NCBI RefSeq assembly: GCF_902506455.1
Contig: NZ_LR733844.1
Span: forward strand, 2,467,054 to 2,531,053
DNA: 64,000 bases
Source: Sphingomonas sp. 8AM
Lineage (GTDB): Bacteria; Pseudomonadota; Alphaproteobacteria; Sphingomonadales; Sphingomonadaceae
Direction of reading: 5' to 3'
Position 1 is the stretch's first letter. Each line of letters starts with the position of its first letter. This document shows positions 17,806 through 26,264 of the stretch, piece by piece. A program made the translations under genes and the position numbers. The notes below the pieces were generated by a model, which ran no database searches, was not told the DNA's origin, and saw nothing but the letters and a program-made list of their open reading frames with translations.

Positions 17806-19362
17806 GTGAAGGCCGAGACACATGACGAAACCGACCTTCTGGAAACGCTGGCGCGCAAGAACGCCGTGCTGCAGGCGATCAACCGCATCTTCCACGAGGC
17901 GCTGGGTGCCACGACCGACGAGGCGCTGGGCCGGCTGTGTCTCGCCGTCGCGGAGGATCTGACCGGCGCGTCGTTCAGCTTCATGGCGGAACTGACCCCG
18001 GCGCGCGACCGGCTGCACGATCTGGCGATCAGCGACCGTGCATGGACGGTGTTTCGTCAGGCGTGGCCGGACGGCGCCGAGCAGCACGTCCCGACGCATC
18101 TCGATCTGCACGGGCTATATGGTCGCGTCATTCACGACGATGCCTGCCTGATCGCCAACGACGCTGGGGCGCACCCCGATGCGATCGGCACGCCGCATGG
18201 CCATCCGCCGCTGACGTCGTTTCTCGGCGTTCCCTTGCGTCGGCAGGGGCGGGTGATCGGCGTGATGGGGCTCGGCAATCGTCCCGGCGGGTTCCGCGAC
18301 ATTGATCGCGAGGCGGCGGAGGAGCTGGCACCGGCGGTCGTTCAGGCGCTGGGCGGCAAGCGCGCCGAAGTGGCGCTGCGCGACAGCGAGGACATGCGGC
18401 GGGTGAGCATGGAACTCGTCCCAGCGATGCTGTGGCGCACCGACCAAAGCGGCAACAACAAGATGAGCGAAAGCCAATGGGCCGATCTGACCGGACAGGA
18501 TGAGCGCGAGGCCGCCGACTGGGGATGGCTTGATGCGGTTCACCCCGAGGATCGCGCGAGCACCGAGGCGGCGTTCCGGCGCTCCTATACGGACGGCGAA
18601 TCGCTGGAACTGCAATTGCGGCTGCGCGACCGCTATGGCGAGTATCGCTGGTTCCTGATGCGGCAGGTGCCGCGCCGCGCCGAAAGCGCCTCGGTGACAC
18701 ACTGGTTCGGCGCGGCGACCGACGTGCATGAAATGCATCTGCTTGAACAGCGCCAGCGGCGACTGGTCGCTGAACTGCAGCACCGCGTCCGTAACATCCT
18801 GACCGTGGTGCGCTCGGTTTTCTCGCGCACCGTCGAGGCGGGCGGTACGCTGGACGATGTCGCGGACCATTTCCGGGGGCGGCTCGACGCGTTGGCGCGG
18901 ACGCAGACGATCGTGACGCAGACGGCGAGCGGCGACGTCGACCTGCAGAACCTGATCCGCGACGAATTGCTGAGCGTCGGCGTCGCCGATGGCGAGGCCG
19001 TGACGATCGCAGGCCCCGATGTGCCGCTGCCGCCACGCGCTGCCGAGGCGATCGGCCTGGCCGTCCACGAGCTCGCGATCAATTCGGTCAAATATGGCGC
19101 GCTCAAACGCCCCGGCGCGGTGCTGCACGTCGCGTGGTCGACCTATGACGACAAGGATGGTAAACCGGGCGTTCGGCTGAGCTGGACGGAGAAAGGCGTG
19201 CCTGCACTGCCGATTTCCCCTTGCCGTCAAGGCTTTGGGACGGAATTGATCTGCGAGGCGTTGCCATATCAATATGGTGCGGAAACGCAGTTGACGTTCG
19301 TGGGCGGCGGGGTGCGGTGTGAAATCGCCCTGCCGCTGCAAGAGGAAGGACGACCATTCTGA
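17806..19362 (+). CDS. HWE-family sensor histidine kinase with GAF and PAS domains
   Basis: About 518 residues, soluble. A GAF domain (about 25-185, with HGHPPLTSFLGVPLRRQGRV), a PAS domain (about 200-310, with VPAMLWRTDQSG and HPEDRASTEAAF), and an HWE/HisKA_2 kinase core: phospho-acceptor His near residue 326 in LQHRVRNILTVVRS, and the ATPase N box VHELAINSVKYGAL. HWE kinases signal through general stress or light/redox pathways in alphaproteobacteria. Two adjacent GTG codons (17803, 17806) follow AGGAGG; the second has better spacing. No light-sensing cysteine motif (NCRFL) is visible. It overlaps the receiver gene. Confidence 0.9.
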   Translation: MKAETHDETDLLETLARKNAVLQAINRIFHEALGATTDEALGRLCLAVAEDLTGASFSFMAELTPARDRLHDLAISDRAWTVFRQAWPDGAEQHVPTHLDLHGLYGRVIHDDACLIANDAGAHPDAIGTPHGHPPLTSFLGVPLRRQGRVIGVMGLGNRPGGFRDIDREAAEELAPAVVQALGGKRAEVALRDSEDMRRVSMELVPAMLWRTDQSGNNKMSESQWADLTGQDEREAADWGWLDAVHPEDRASTEAAFRRSYTDGESLELQLRLRDRYGEYRWFLMRQVPRRAESASVTHWFGAATDVHEMHLLEQRQRRLVAELQHRVRNILTVVRSVFSRTVEAGGTLDDVADHFRGRLDALARTQTIVTQTASGDVDLQNLIRDELLSVGVADGEAVTIAGPDVPLPPRAAEAIGLAVHELAINSVKYGALKRPGAVLHVAWSTYDDKDGKPGVRLSWTEKGVPALPISPCRQGFGTELICEALPYQYGAETQLTFVGGGVRCEIALPLQEEGRPF

Positions 19363-19742
19363 GCAACGCGACCACTCTGGACGGCCAACGGCTGCTGATC
19401 GTCGAGGACGAATATTTCATCGCCTCGGATCTGAAGCGCGCGCTCGAGGCGCACGGCATGGTGGTCGTCGGGCCGGTCGGGCGCGTGGCCGACGCGCTGG
19501 CGTTGATCGAGCGCGAGCAGATCGACGTGGCGACGCTCGACGTCAATCTGGGGACCGCGATGTGCTATCCGATCGCCGAGCAATTGCGCGCGCGCGGCGT
19601 GCCCTTTCTGTTCCTCACCGGCTATGACGGCTGGACGCTTCCCGAATGGCTGCGCGACGTGCCATTGCTTATCAAACCCTTCGACAGCGCAGCGGTGGTT
19701 GCCGCGGTACGCGCCTTGTGTGGACTGGAGAAAGTATCATGA
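19359..19742 (+). CDS. Single-domain response regulator (non-standard start codon)
   Basis: Receiver domain of about 127 residues: RLLIVEDEYFIASDL, phospho-acceptor Asp in VATLDVNLG, then FLTGYDG and LLIKPFD. There is no output domain, so it passes the signal to a partner or acts by protein interaction. The domain begins upstream of the first ATG (19458), and no ATG, GTG or TTG lies between it and the kinase stop. ATT 19356 and CTG 19359 follow an AGGAAGGA at 19343-19350. CTG at 19359 is taken here, overlapping the kinase TGA. Its own stop overlaps the Crp-type gene. Confidence 0.85.
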   Translation: MSNATTLDGQRLLIVEDEYFIASDLKRALEAHGMVVVGPVGRVADALALIEREQIDVATLDVNLGTAMCYPIAEQLRARGVPFLFLTGYDGWTLPEWLRDVPLLIKPFDSAAVVAAVRALCGLEKVS

Positions 19743-20455
19743 TCCGAGCACAGCCGCGCAGCGACTCGCCCGGTATGGCGATCACGCGCCTGATGGCGCT
19801 GGCGCCGCTTGACGCGGAGGCCATCGCCGCGCTGGAACAGGCGATGGAGGATACGCGCGCGGTGCGCGTCCGCCGCGACATCATCACCGAAGGGCGCGAG
19901 ATCGTACAGGCGCAGCTGCTGCTGTCTGGCTGGGCCGCGCGGGTCCGGCTGCTGCCCGACGGGCGCCGGCAGTTCCTGAGCTTCCTGTTGCCGGGTGACC
20001 TGATCGGTGCGTGCGACCATCCCCATGCGCTGGCGGTGTCGACCGTCGTGGCAATGTCCGACGTGCTGGTCTGCCCGTTGCCGCCAGCGTCGGCGGGCTC
20101 GCCGCTACATGTCGCCTATGCGATCAGCCGCGCGATGGATGAGGGCCATCTGCTCGCACAGATTACCCGGCTCGGGCGGTTGAACGCGCAGGAGCGGATC
20201 AGCGACCTGTTGCTGGAGCTGCACGAGCGCCTGACGCTCAACGGCAGCGCGAGCGGCACCGGCTTCGACCTGCCGCTAACGCAGGAGACGCTGGCGGACG
20301 CGCTGGGGCTCACCTCGGTCCACGTCAATCGCATGTTGCAGCAGGCGCGACGCGAGGGCGACCTGCAATGGCGGGTCGGGCACGTGAAGCTGACCGATCC
20401 CGCCGGGCTGGCGCGCAAGATCGGGCATGTGCCGGTGCGTGTCGCGGCCAAGTGA
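19739..20455 (+). CDS. Crp/Fnr-family transcription regulator
   Basis: 238 residues: cyclic-nucleotide-like beta-roll (about 15-130, with RRDIITEGREIVQAQLLLSG) and a C-terminal winged helix (LTQETLADALGLTSVHVNRM). There are no N-terminal cysteines for an iron-sulfur cluster, so it is not a classical FNR. Sphingomonads carry many such regulators downstream of sensory operons. ATGA overlap with the receiver gene places it as the output of a kinase-receiver-Crp operon. Confidence 0.9.
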   Translation: MIRAQPRSDSPGMAITRLMALAPLDAEAIAALEQAMEDTRAVRVRRDIITEGREIVQAQLLLSGWAARVRLLPDGRRQFLSFLLPGDLIGACDHPHALAVSTVVAMSDVLVCPLPPASAGSPLHVAYAISRAMDEGHLLAQITRLGRLNAQERISDLLLELHERLTLNGSASGTGFDLPLTQETLADALGLTSVHVNRMLQQARREGDLQWRVGHVKLTDPAGLARKIGHVPVRVAAK

Positions 20456-20491
20456 TCGGGCCAGCGCGGCGCTGACCGGTTCATAGGGCTG

Positions 20492-21067
20492 ATGACCGAT
20501 GACACAATGGCCGGCGCTCGCGCGATGCGGCGCGACGCGATGGCGCGGCGTGGGGCATTGATCGAGGCGGCGCGCGCCTGTTTCGCGCGGTCGGGCTATT
20601 TCGTCCCCCTGGAGGAAGTGGCCGATGCCGCCGGGGTGGGGCGCGGCACCTTCTACCGCAACTTCAAGGACCGCATGGCGCTGGCGCTGGCGGTGTTCGA
20701 GCGTGAGATCGACCGGATGGCGCCGCTGATCGACGCGACGTTGCCGCTCGACCGCGCGGTCGCCAAGCTGGTCGTGGAAGGGCGGGAGGCGACGGCATTG
20801 TTCGCGCGGCTGGCGATCGACATGCCGCTCGACGGCGAAAATCGCACCGCGTTCGACGATCTGCGCGCCCGGCTCGAACGGCTGCTGGTGCCGCTCGCCG
20901 AGCGGGCGCATCGCGACGGCACGCTGGCGCCGACGATGGGCGCGCACGAACTGGCGATCGCGATGCGGATGCTGGGGGCGTTGATCAATCCCGCGCCGGT
21001 CTGCCGCCGCCAGACGATGCTGGAGGAGGCGCTGGCGCTGGTGATGGCGGGATTACGGCCGCGTTGA
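20492..21067 (+). CDS. TetR-family transcriptional regulator
   Basis: 191 residues with an N-terminal TetR helix-turn-helix (RRGALIEAARACFARSGYFV, then DAAGVGRGTFYRNF). The ligand domain is not recognisable at subfamily level. The gene is convergent with, and overlaps by 15 bases, the end of the efflux operon (21053-25256), so it is a good candidate for its repressor. A 27-bp palindrome of TetR-operator size stands before that operon. Confidence 0.9.
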   Translation: MTDDTMAGARAMRRDAMARRGALIEAARACFARSGYFVPLEEVADAAGVGRGTFYRNFKDRMALALAVFEREIDRMAPLIDATLPLDRAVAKLVVEGREATALFARLAIDMPLDGENRTAFDDLRARLERLLVPLAERAHRDGTLAPTMGAHELAIAMRMLGALINPAPVCRRQTMLEEALALVMAGLRPR

Positions 21068-22498
21068 CCCCGCCGGGTCGGTCCATCCGAGCCCAAGGCT
21101 TTTCTGCACCGCGATGTAATTGTTGGTGAGCTGCGCGCGCCCTTGTTCGGCGCCGATCGCGGCGGACAGGCGCTGGCGCTCGATATCGAGCTGATCGACC
21201 AGCGTGCTGGTGCCGGCGTCGACGCGCTGCGCGTTGAGCGTGGCGGCGCGGGTCGCGGATTGTTCGGCGAGCAGCAATTGCGCGAGTTGCTGGCGCGCAT
21301 TGCCGAACCGCGACAGGCTGGTCTCGGCATCCTGCAACGCCTCCAGCACGGTCTGGCGATATTGTGCGTCGGCGGCGTCGCGCTGCGCCTCGGCCTGACG
21401 GACGGCGGCGCGGTTGCGGCCGAAATCGAGGAACGACCAGTTGAGCATCGGCGCGGCGACCGTCGCCAGCTTCGACGGATCGAGCACGTCGCCGATGCCG
21501 GTGCCGCCGAGCCCGAGGATGCCGAGCAGGTTGAGCGACGGGAACTTGCGCGCGGTGGCGACGCCGATCTGCGCATTGCCCGCCGCCAGCGCGCGCTCGG
21601 CGGCGCGGATGTCGGGGCGATGCTGGATCAGCGCGGCGGGGTCGCCGATCGGGACCTGTGCGGGCGGGAGCGGCACCGCGACGACGGTGGCGAGCGTCGC
21701 ATCGAGCGCGCCGGGGGCGCGGCCGGTGAGCACCGCGAGCTGGCCCTTGTATTCGTCGATCTGCGCGGCGAGCGGGATGGTCTGCGCATCGGTGCTGTTG
21801 AGCTGGTTGCGCAGCCGCTCGACCTGAAGCTGCGAGGCGGTGCCGGCGGCGTAGCGCTGCTCGAGCAGCGTCAACTGGCGGCGTTGCAGCGCGCTCGACT
21901 GCGCGTTCAGGCGCGCGCGGGCCTGCGCGTCGCGGAGCGCGACATAGGCCTGTGCGACCTGCGCCGACAGCGTGACCTGCGCGTCGGCGAGCTGTGCGAA
22001 GCGTTGCCCTTCGGTGGCGCGCTGCTGTTCGAGCGTGCGGCGGGCACCGCCGAACAGATCGGGCTCCCACGATGCCATCGCGCCGAGATTGTAGAAGTCG
22101 AGCGTGGTGTCGCTGTCGCCGCCGCCCTGCTGCGCGCCGCCGAGATTGGTGCCGGGCAGCCGCGCGTTCAGGTAGACCGCGCTGGCGCTGACCGAGGGCA
22201 GGCGGGCGGCGCGTTGCTGGCGATATTGCTCCTGCGCGATGCGGAGGTTCGCCTGCGCCGCGTCGATCGTCGGGCTGTGCGCCAGCGCATCGTCGACAAG
22301 GGCGTTCAGCGTCGGATCGGCGAGCGTCTCCCACCAGCGCGCGAGCCCCGGTGCGGAGGTCAGCGCCGGATCGGCGGCGCGGACGAACGTGCCGCGCGTC
22401 ACCGCGTCGGAGGCGACGGCGGGCGGTCCCTTGTAATCGGGGCCGACCGTGCACGCGCCGAGCAGCGCAAGAGCGAGGAGTGGAAGAGCGTGGCGCAT
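21053..22498 (-). CDS. Outer-membrane efflux lipoprotein of the NodT/OprM type
   Basis: 481 residues, TolC-like outer-membrane channel. It starts MRHALPLLALALLGACTVGP, with the lipobox LGAC for lipidation, followed by two outer-membrane efflux repeats rich in Ala/Gln coiled coil (AQANLRIAQEQYRQQRAARL and the matching second half). The ATG overlaps the stop of the MFS gene. Together with EmrB- and EmrA-type genes it makes a complete tripartite pump across both membranes. Confidence 0.92.
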   Translation of the reverse strand: MRHALPLLALALLGACTVGPDYKGPPAVASDAVTRGTFVRAADPALTSAPGLARWWETLADPTLNALVDDALAHSPTIDAAQANLRIAQEQYRQQRAARLPSVSASAVYLNARLPGTNLGGAQQGGGDSDTTLDFYNLGAMASWEPDLFGGARRTLEQQRATEGQRFAQLADAQVTLSAQVAQAYVALRDAQARARLNAQSSALQRRQLTLLEQRYAAGTASQLQVERLRNQLNSTDAQTIPLAAQIDEYKGQLAVLTGRAPGALDATLATVVAVPLPPAQVPIGDPAALIQHRPDIRAAERALAAGNAQIGVATARKFPSLNLLGILGLGGTGIGDVLDPSKLATVAAPMLNWSFLDFGRNRAAVRQAEAQRDAADAQYRQTVLEALQDAETSLSRFGNARQQLAQLLLAEQSATRAATLNAQRVDAGTSTLVDQLDIERQRLSAAIGAEQGRAQLTNNYIAVQKSLGLGWTDPAGSTRP

Positions 22499-24081
22499 CA
22501 GTGCATCGCCGCCGGCGCGGCGCCTCTGGGAAGCGGACGAAGGAAGAAGACGAGCGGGAGGACGACCAGCGTGCCCATGCCCATGATCCAGAAGATGTCG
22601 TTGTAGGTCATGACCAGCGCCTGCCCCTGGATCTGCTGCCCCAGTGCGCGGACCGCGGTCTGCGGTCCGCCGAGCGACCCGGCGGTCGCGGCCATATAAT
22701 CCTGCACGCGCACCGAATTGGCGTTGAGCGATTCCTCGATCCGCCGCGAGTGGAACCACGACCGCTGGTCCTGAAGGATCGCGATCCCGGCGAGCGCGAA
22801 GCTGCCGCCGAGGTTGCGCATCGCGCTGAACAACCCGGAGGCGTCGCCGGCCTCGGCAGGCGGGACCGAGCGGATCGCGGCTTGGCTGAGGAACAGCATC
22901 GCGAGGATCTGCCCGACGCCGCGCAGCAATTGCGATTCGGTGAAATCGCTGCCGACCGAATCGATGGTCAGACGGGCGTCGAGCAGCGCCGACGCGCCCA
23001 TGATGAGCAACCCCGCGCCGACCGCCAGCCGGATGTCGACGCGCACCAGCAGGATGGGGACGATCGCCATCATGAACAGGCTGGGGATGCCGGCGAGCAG
23101 CACGACCTTGCCCGATTGCAGCGCGTTGTAATTGGCGATCGCGGCAAGGAATTGCGGGATCGCATAGGAGGTGCCGTAGAGCACGACGCCGAGCACCAGC
23201 CCCATGACCGCCACCGAGCCGAACTGCCGGTCGAGCAGCAGCCGCAGCTTGATGACCGGCCGGCGCGCGACGAACTGCCCCGCGAGCAGCAGCCCGAACC
23301 CCAGCACCGTCACCGCGAACATCCAGCGGATCAGCTCGGACGAGAACCATTGCTCGCGTTGCCCTTCCTCAAGGAAGACGGTCAGCCCGCCGAGGCCGAG
23401 CGCCAGCCCGGCGATCCCCAGCCAGTCGGCCTCGCGGAACAGGTGCAGCCGCGACGGTTCGTGGCGCAGCCCGATCAGCAGCAGCAGCACGAGGATGCCG
23501 CAGATCGGCACGTTGAGGAAGAAGGCGTAATGCCAGCTGATGTTCTCGGTCAGCCAGCCGCCGATCAGCGGGCCGAGCACCGGCCCCATGATCGCGGTCA
23601 TGCCGAACGCGGCGATGCCGATCGGCTGTTGCGAACGCGGCAGGCGCTGCGCGATGATGGTCTGCGCGGTCGGGATCATCGCGCCGCCGGTGAAGCCCTG
23701 GCCGATCCGGCCGACGATCATCAGCGTCAGCGTGTCGGCCGAACCGCAGATGACCGAGAAGATCGTGAACAGGATCGCGGCGATCAGGAGGAAGGTGCGC
23801 AGCCCCAGCAACCGCTCCAGCCACGCCGCCATCGGGATGATGACGATCTCGGCGACCAGATAGGCGGTGGCGATCCACGTGCCTTCGGTGCCGCTCGCGC
23901 CGATCTCGCCCTGGATCGTGGGAAGCGCGGAATTGACGATCGAGATGTCGAGCGTCGCCATGAACGCGCCGAGCGTCCCGGCCGCGACCGCGAGCCATGC
24001 GCCGAGGTCGGCGCGCTCCGCCCCGCCCGCGGGCAGGTCGCTGCGCTTCGCGGCCGAAGCGCCGGGGGCCGCGCTGGCCAT
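22498..24081 (-). CDS. emrB: DHA2-family (EmrB/QacA) drug:H+ antiporter
   Basis: 527 residues, 14 predicted helices. Motifs: LDISIVNSALPTIQGEIG at helix 1, the loop signature GRIGQGFTGG region and motif C-like GPVLGPLIGGWLTENISWHY. EmrB proteins expel hydrophobic drugs and uncouplers. Two bases separate it from the EmrA-type gene stop, and it overlaps the NodT gene start, so the three are one operon. Confidence 0.93.
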   Translation of the reverse strand: MASAAPGASAAKRSDLPAGGAERADLGAWLAVAAGTLGAFMATLDISIVNSALPTIQGEIGASGTEGTWIATAYLVAEIVIIPMAAWLERLLGLRTFLLIAAILFTIFSVICGSADTLTLMIVGRIGQGFTGGAMIPTAQTIIAQRLPRSQQPIGIAAFGMTAIMGPVLGPLIGGWLTENISWHYAFFLNVPICGILVLLLLIGLRHEPSRLHLFREADWLGIAGLALGLGGLTVFLEEGQREQWFSSELIRWMFAVTVLGFGLLLAGQFVARRPVIKLRLLLDRQFGSVAVMGLVLGVVLYGTSYAIPQFLAAIANYNALQSGKVVLLAGIPSLFMMAIVPILLVRVDIRLAVGAGLLIMGASALLDARLTIDSVGSDFTESQLLRGVGQILAMLFLSQAAIRSVPPAEAGDASGLFSAMRNLGGSFALAGIAILQDQRSWFHSRRIEESLNANSVRVQDYMAATAGSLGGPQTAVRALGQQIQGQALVMTYNDIFWIMGMGTLVVLPLVFFLRPLPRGAAPAAMH

Positions 24082-24083
24082 CG

Positions 24084-25256
24084 TCAGCGCTCCTGCCGGT
24101 TGGCCCTGCGTTGTTCGTCGCGCAGCCGCTCGATCTCGTCCTTGGCCGAGCGGGTGTCGACCGTCACCTCGACCGACAGGCCGGGGACGAGCAGGCGGCG
24201 GGTCTGCGGCGTCGCCTCCAGCGCGATCCGCACCGGCACGCGCTGCGTGATCTTGGTGAAATTGCCGGTCGCGTTCTGCGGCGGCAGCAGCGAGAATTGC
24301 GCGCCGGTGCCGGGCGAGAAGCTGGCGACGCGGCCCTTCAGCTTGATCCCGTCGAGCGCATCGACCTTGATCTCGGCCGGTTGCCCGGGACGCATCAGCG
24401 CGAGCTGCGTCTCCTTGAAATTGGCGGTGATGTAGAGCTTGTCGAGCGGGACCAGCGACATCAGCCGCGTGCCGGTGCCGGCATATTGGCCGACGTTGAC
24501 GGTCTTGTCGCCGACACGCCCGTCGATCGCGGCGCGGATCAGCGTGGCGTTGAGGTCGACGCTGGCGGCGCTTTGCTGCGCGCGCGCGGCCTGTGCCTGC
24601 GCGAGCCCCTGTTTGATCTGCGTCTCGAAGGTGGCGACGCGGCGCTGCTGCATCGCGACCGCCGCTTCCTGTGCGCGCACCGCCTGCGCGGATTGCTGCG
24701 CGGCGAGCTGCAGTTGCGCGAGTTGCTGGCGCGTTTCCGCGCCCGAGGCGGCGAGCGGGCGATAGCGCGCGACCTCGGCGGCGTCGTGCGCGGCCTTGTC
24801 GCGTGCCGAGGCGAGCTGCGCACGGGCCTGATCGATCGCGGCATATTGTTCGCGGACCTGCGCGCGCGCGCTGTCGGCCTGCGCGTCGGCGACCGCGATC
24901 TGTGCCTCGGCCTGCGCGGCCTGCGCCTGCGAGTTGCGCGGATCGATCCGCACCAGCGGCTGGCCGGCGCGGACGTCCTGATTGTCGGTGACGAACACCT
25001 CCGCGACATAGCCGGCGACGCGCGGTGCGACGACGACCATGTCGGCGCGCACCTGCGCGTCGTTGGTGTCCTGCATATATTGCCCGGTCGCCTGATAGCG
25101 CAGGTACCAGATCGTCCCGAGCCCGGCGACGGCCAGCGCCACGACGATCAGGATCACCTTGGCGCGCCCGCTCAGCTTGCGCTTCTTCTGCTGATCGTCA
25201 GGCGCCGCCGCGGCGTCGACCGAAGGTTCGTTCGAGGGGCCGGCCGCTTCTGCCAT
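24084..25256 (-). CDS. emrA: EmrA/HlyD-type membrane fusion protein
   Basis: About 390 residues: cytoplasmic N-terminus, one helix (AKVILIVVALAVAGLGTIWY), the lipoyl half-motifs around VVVAPRVAGYVAEVFV and IRAAIDGRVGDKTVNVGQY, a long Ala/Gln-rich coiled hairpin and a beta-barrel. It bridges the EmrB-type pump to the NodT-type channel. The ATG at 25256 is preferred over an in-frame TTG at 25274. First gene of the efflux operon; a palindromic candidate operator lies 50 bases upstream. Confidence 0.92.
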   Translation of the reverse strand: MAEAAGPSNEPSVDAAAAPDDQQKKRKLSGRAKVILIVVALAVAGLGTIWYLRYQATGQYMQDTNDAQVRADMVVVAPRVAGYVAEVFVTDNQDVRAGQPLVRIDPRNSQAQAAQAEAQIAVADAQADSARAQVREQYAAIDQARAQLASARDKAAHDAAEVARYRPLAASGAETRQQLAQLQLAAQQSAQAVRAQEAAVAMQQRRVATFETQIKQGLAQAQAARAQQSAASVDLNATLIRAAIDGRVGDKTVNVGQYAGTGTRLMSLVPLDKLYITANFKETQLALMRPGQPAEIKVDALDGIKLKGRVASFSPGTGAQFSLLPPQNATGNFTKITQRVPVRIALEATPQTRRLLVPGLSVEVTVDTRSAKDEIERLRDEQRRANRQER

Positions 25257-25306
25257 TGGTTCAATTCCGCTCAATGCCGACGCGCGCCGATCCGCGGTCG
25301 ACTGTT

Positions 25307-25333
25307 CTTAACCGGACAATATGTCCGCTTAAG
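25307..25333. promoter_or_regulatory. 27-bp near-perfect palindrome, candidate operator of the efflux operon
   Basis: CTTAA-C-CGGACA-ATA-TGTCCG-C-TTAAG is symmetric except at the two flanking C positions and the centre. It lies between emrA (start 25256, minus) and the FadR-type gene (plus). Length and dyad symmetry suit a TetR-family dimer pair. The core GGACA-N3-TGTCC matches the palindrome before cyoA. Confidence 0.65.
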
Positions 25334-25460
25334 GGTTTGCTGCAAGTGACAATGCTGCAATGCACACACATTGATGAGATTATTGCCGATTATGCTGGTT
25401 GAGGTCGATGCGGCGGGTTACGTTGCGTTCACGCGGCGCGATGATGCCGAACAGGGGAGA

Positions 25461-26168
25461 GTGTCGTCGGTGCAGCATGCTTTCGGTCGGAACCTGACCT
25501 ACGGCCTTCACGAGACGCTTGGCCGCGCGATCGTCGTCGGCGATTATGCCCAGAGGCCGTTTCCCAACGAGGCCGACATCGTCCGTGAGCATGGCGTCAG
25601 CCGCTCGGTCACGCGCGAGGCGGTGAAGATGCTGGCCGCAAAGGGTTTGCTCGGCGCGCGGCCTAAGCAGGGCACGTTTGTGCTGCCGCAGGAATCGTGG
25701 AACCTGCTCGACCCCGATGTGCTGCGCTGGTTGCTGGAGCGCGAGGCGTCGATCGATCTGCTCCGCCACTTCAACGAATTGCGCGTCGGCGTCGAGCCGG
25801 AGGCGGCGGCGCTGGCGGCGCGCGGGGCGAGCGCGGAGCAGCAGGCGGGGATTTCGGCGGGGCTGGCGCGGATGGTCGCCGCAGAGCGCGGCGAGGACGA
25901 CCCGCTCGATTCCGACATCGCCTTCCACGTCGCGGTCCTCCGCGCGTCGAACAACCCGTTCTTCCTTCAGTTCCGCGAGATGGTGAGCACTGCGCTGCGC
26001 ACCTCGATCCGCTTCACCAACCAGATCGCGGGGCGGACGGCCAATATCGCCGAACATACCGCCGTTCGCGACGCGATCCTTGCGGGGGACCCGGACGGTG
26101 CGCACGCCGCGATGCGCGGGTTGATCGTCAACGTGCTGACGCTGATCGATCCGCCGGCGGGCGGGTAG
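25461..26168 (+). CDS. GntR/FadR-family transcription regulator
   Basis: About 235 residues: winged helix (DYAQRPFPNEADIVREHGVS, then RSVTREAVKMLAAKGLL) and an all-helical FCD ligand domain containing the metal-binding Asp/His positions (FNELRVGVEPEAA, DSDIAFHVAVL, EHTAVRDAI). FCD regulators usually respond to sugar acids or organic acids. GTG codons at 25461 and 25470 are both possible starts after AGGGGAGA; an upstream open frame to 25371 looks non-homologous. The regulated pathway is not adjacent. Confidence 0.85.
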   Translation: MSSVQHAFGRNLTYGLHETLGRAIVVGDYAQRPFPNEADIVREHGVSRSVTREAVKMLAAKGLLGARPKQGTFVLPQESWNLLDPDVLRWLLEREASIDLLRHFNELRVGVEPEAAALAARGASAEQQAGISAGLARMVAAERGEDDPLDSDIAFHVAVLRASNNPFFLQFREMVSTALRTSIRFTNQIAGRTANIAEHTAVRDAILAGDPDGAHAAMRGLIVNVLTLIDPPAGG

Positions 26169-26180
26169 GCGCCTGATGTG

Positions 26181-26253
26181 TCATTGCGAGCTTAGCGAAG
26201 CAATCCAGCGCCGGACCCGGACGCCCTGGATTGCTTCGCTACGCTCGCAATGA
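26181..26253. repeat. 73-bp palindromic repeat, family A copy 1
   Basis: Ends TCATTGCGAGC and GCTCGCAATGA are inverted; inner arms AGCGAAGCAATCCAG and CTGGATTGCTTCGCT pair over about 15 bases. Identical in length to copies at 50270-50342 and 52894-52966. It lies between the convergent FadR-type and permease genes, where its hairpin could terminate transcription. Confidence 0.85.
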
Positions 26254-26264
26254 CGGCAGGCATG

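Noticed and set aside
22351..24435. 694-codon plus-strand frame opposite emrB
   Set aside because: No domain or ribosome site; antisense of a well-supported transporter gene.
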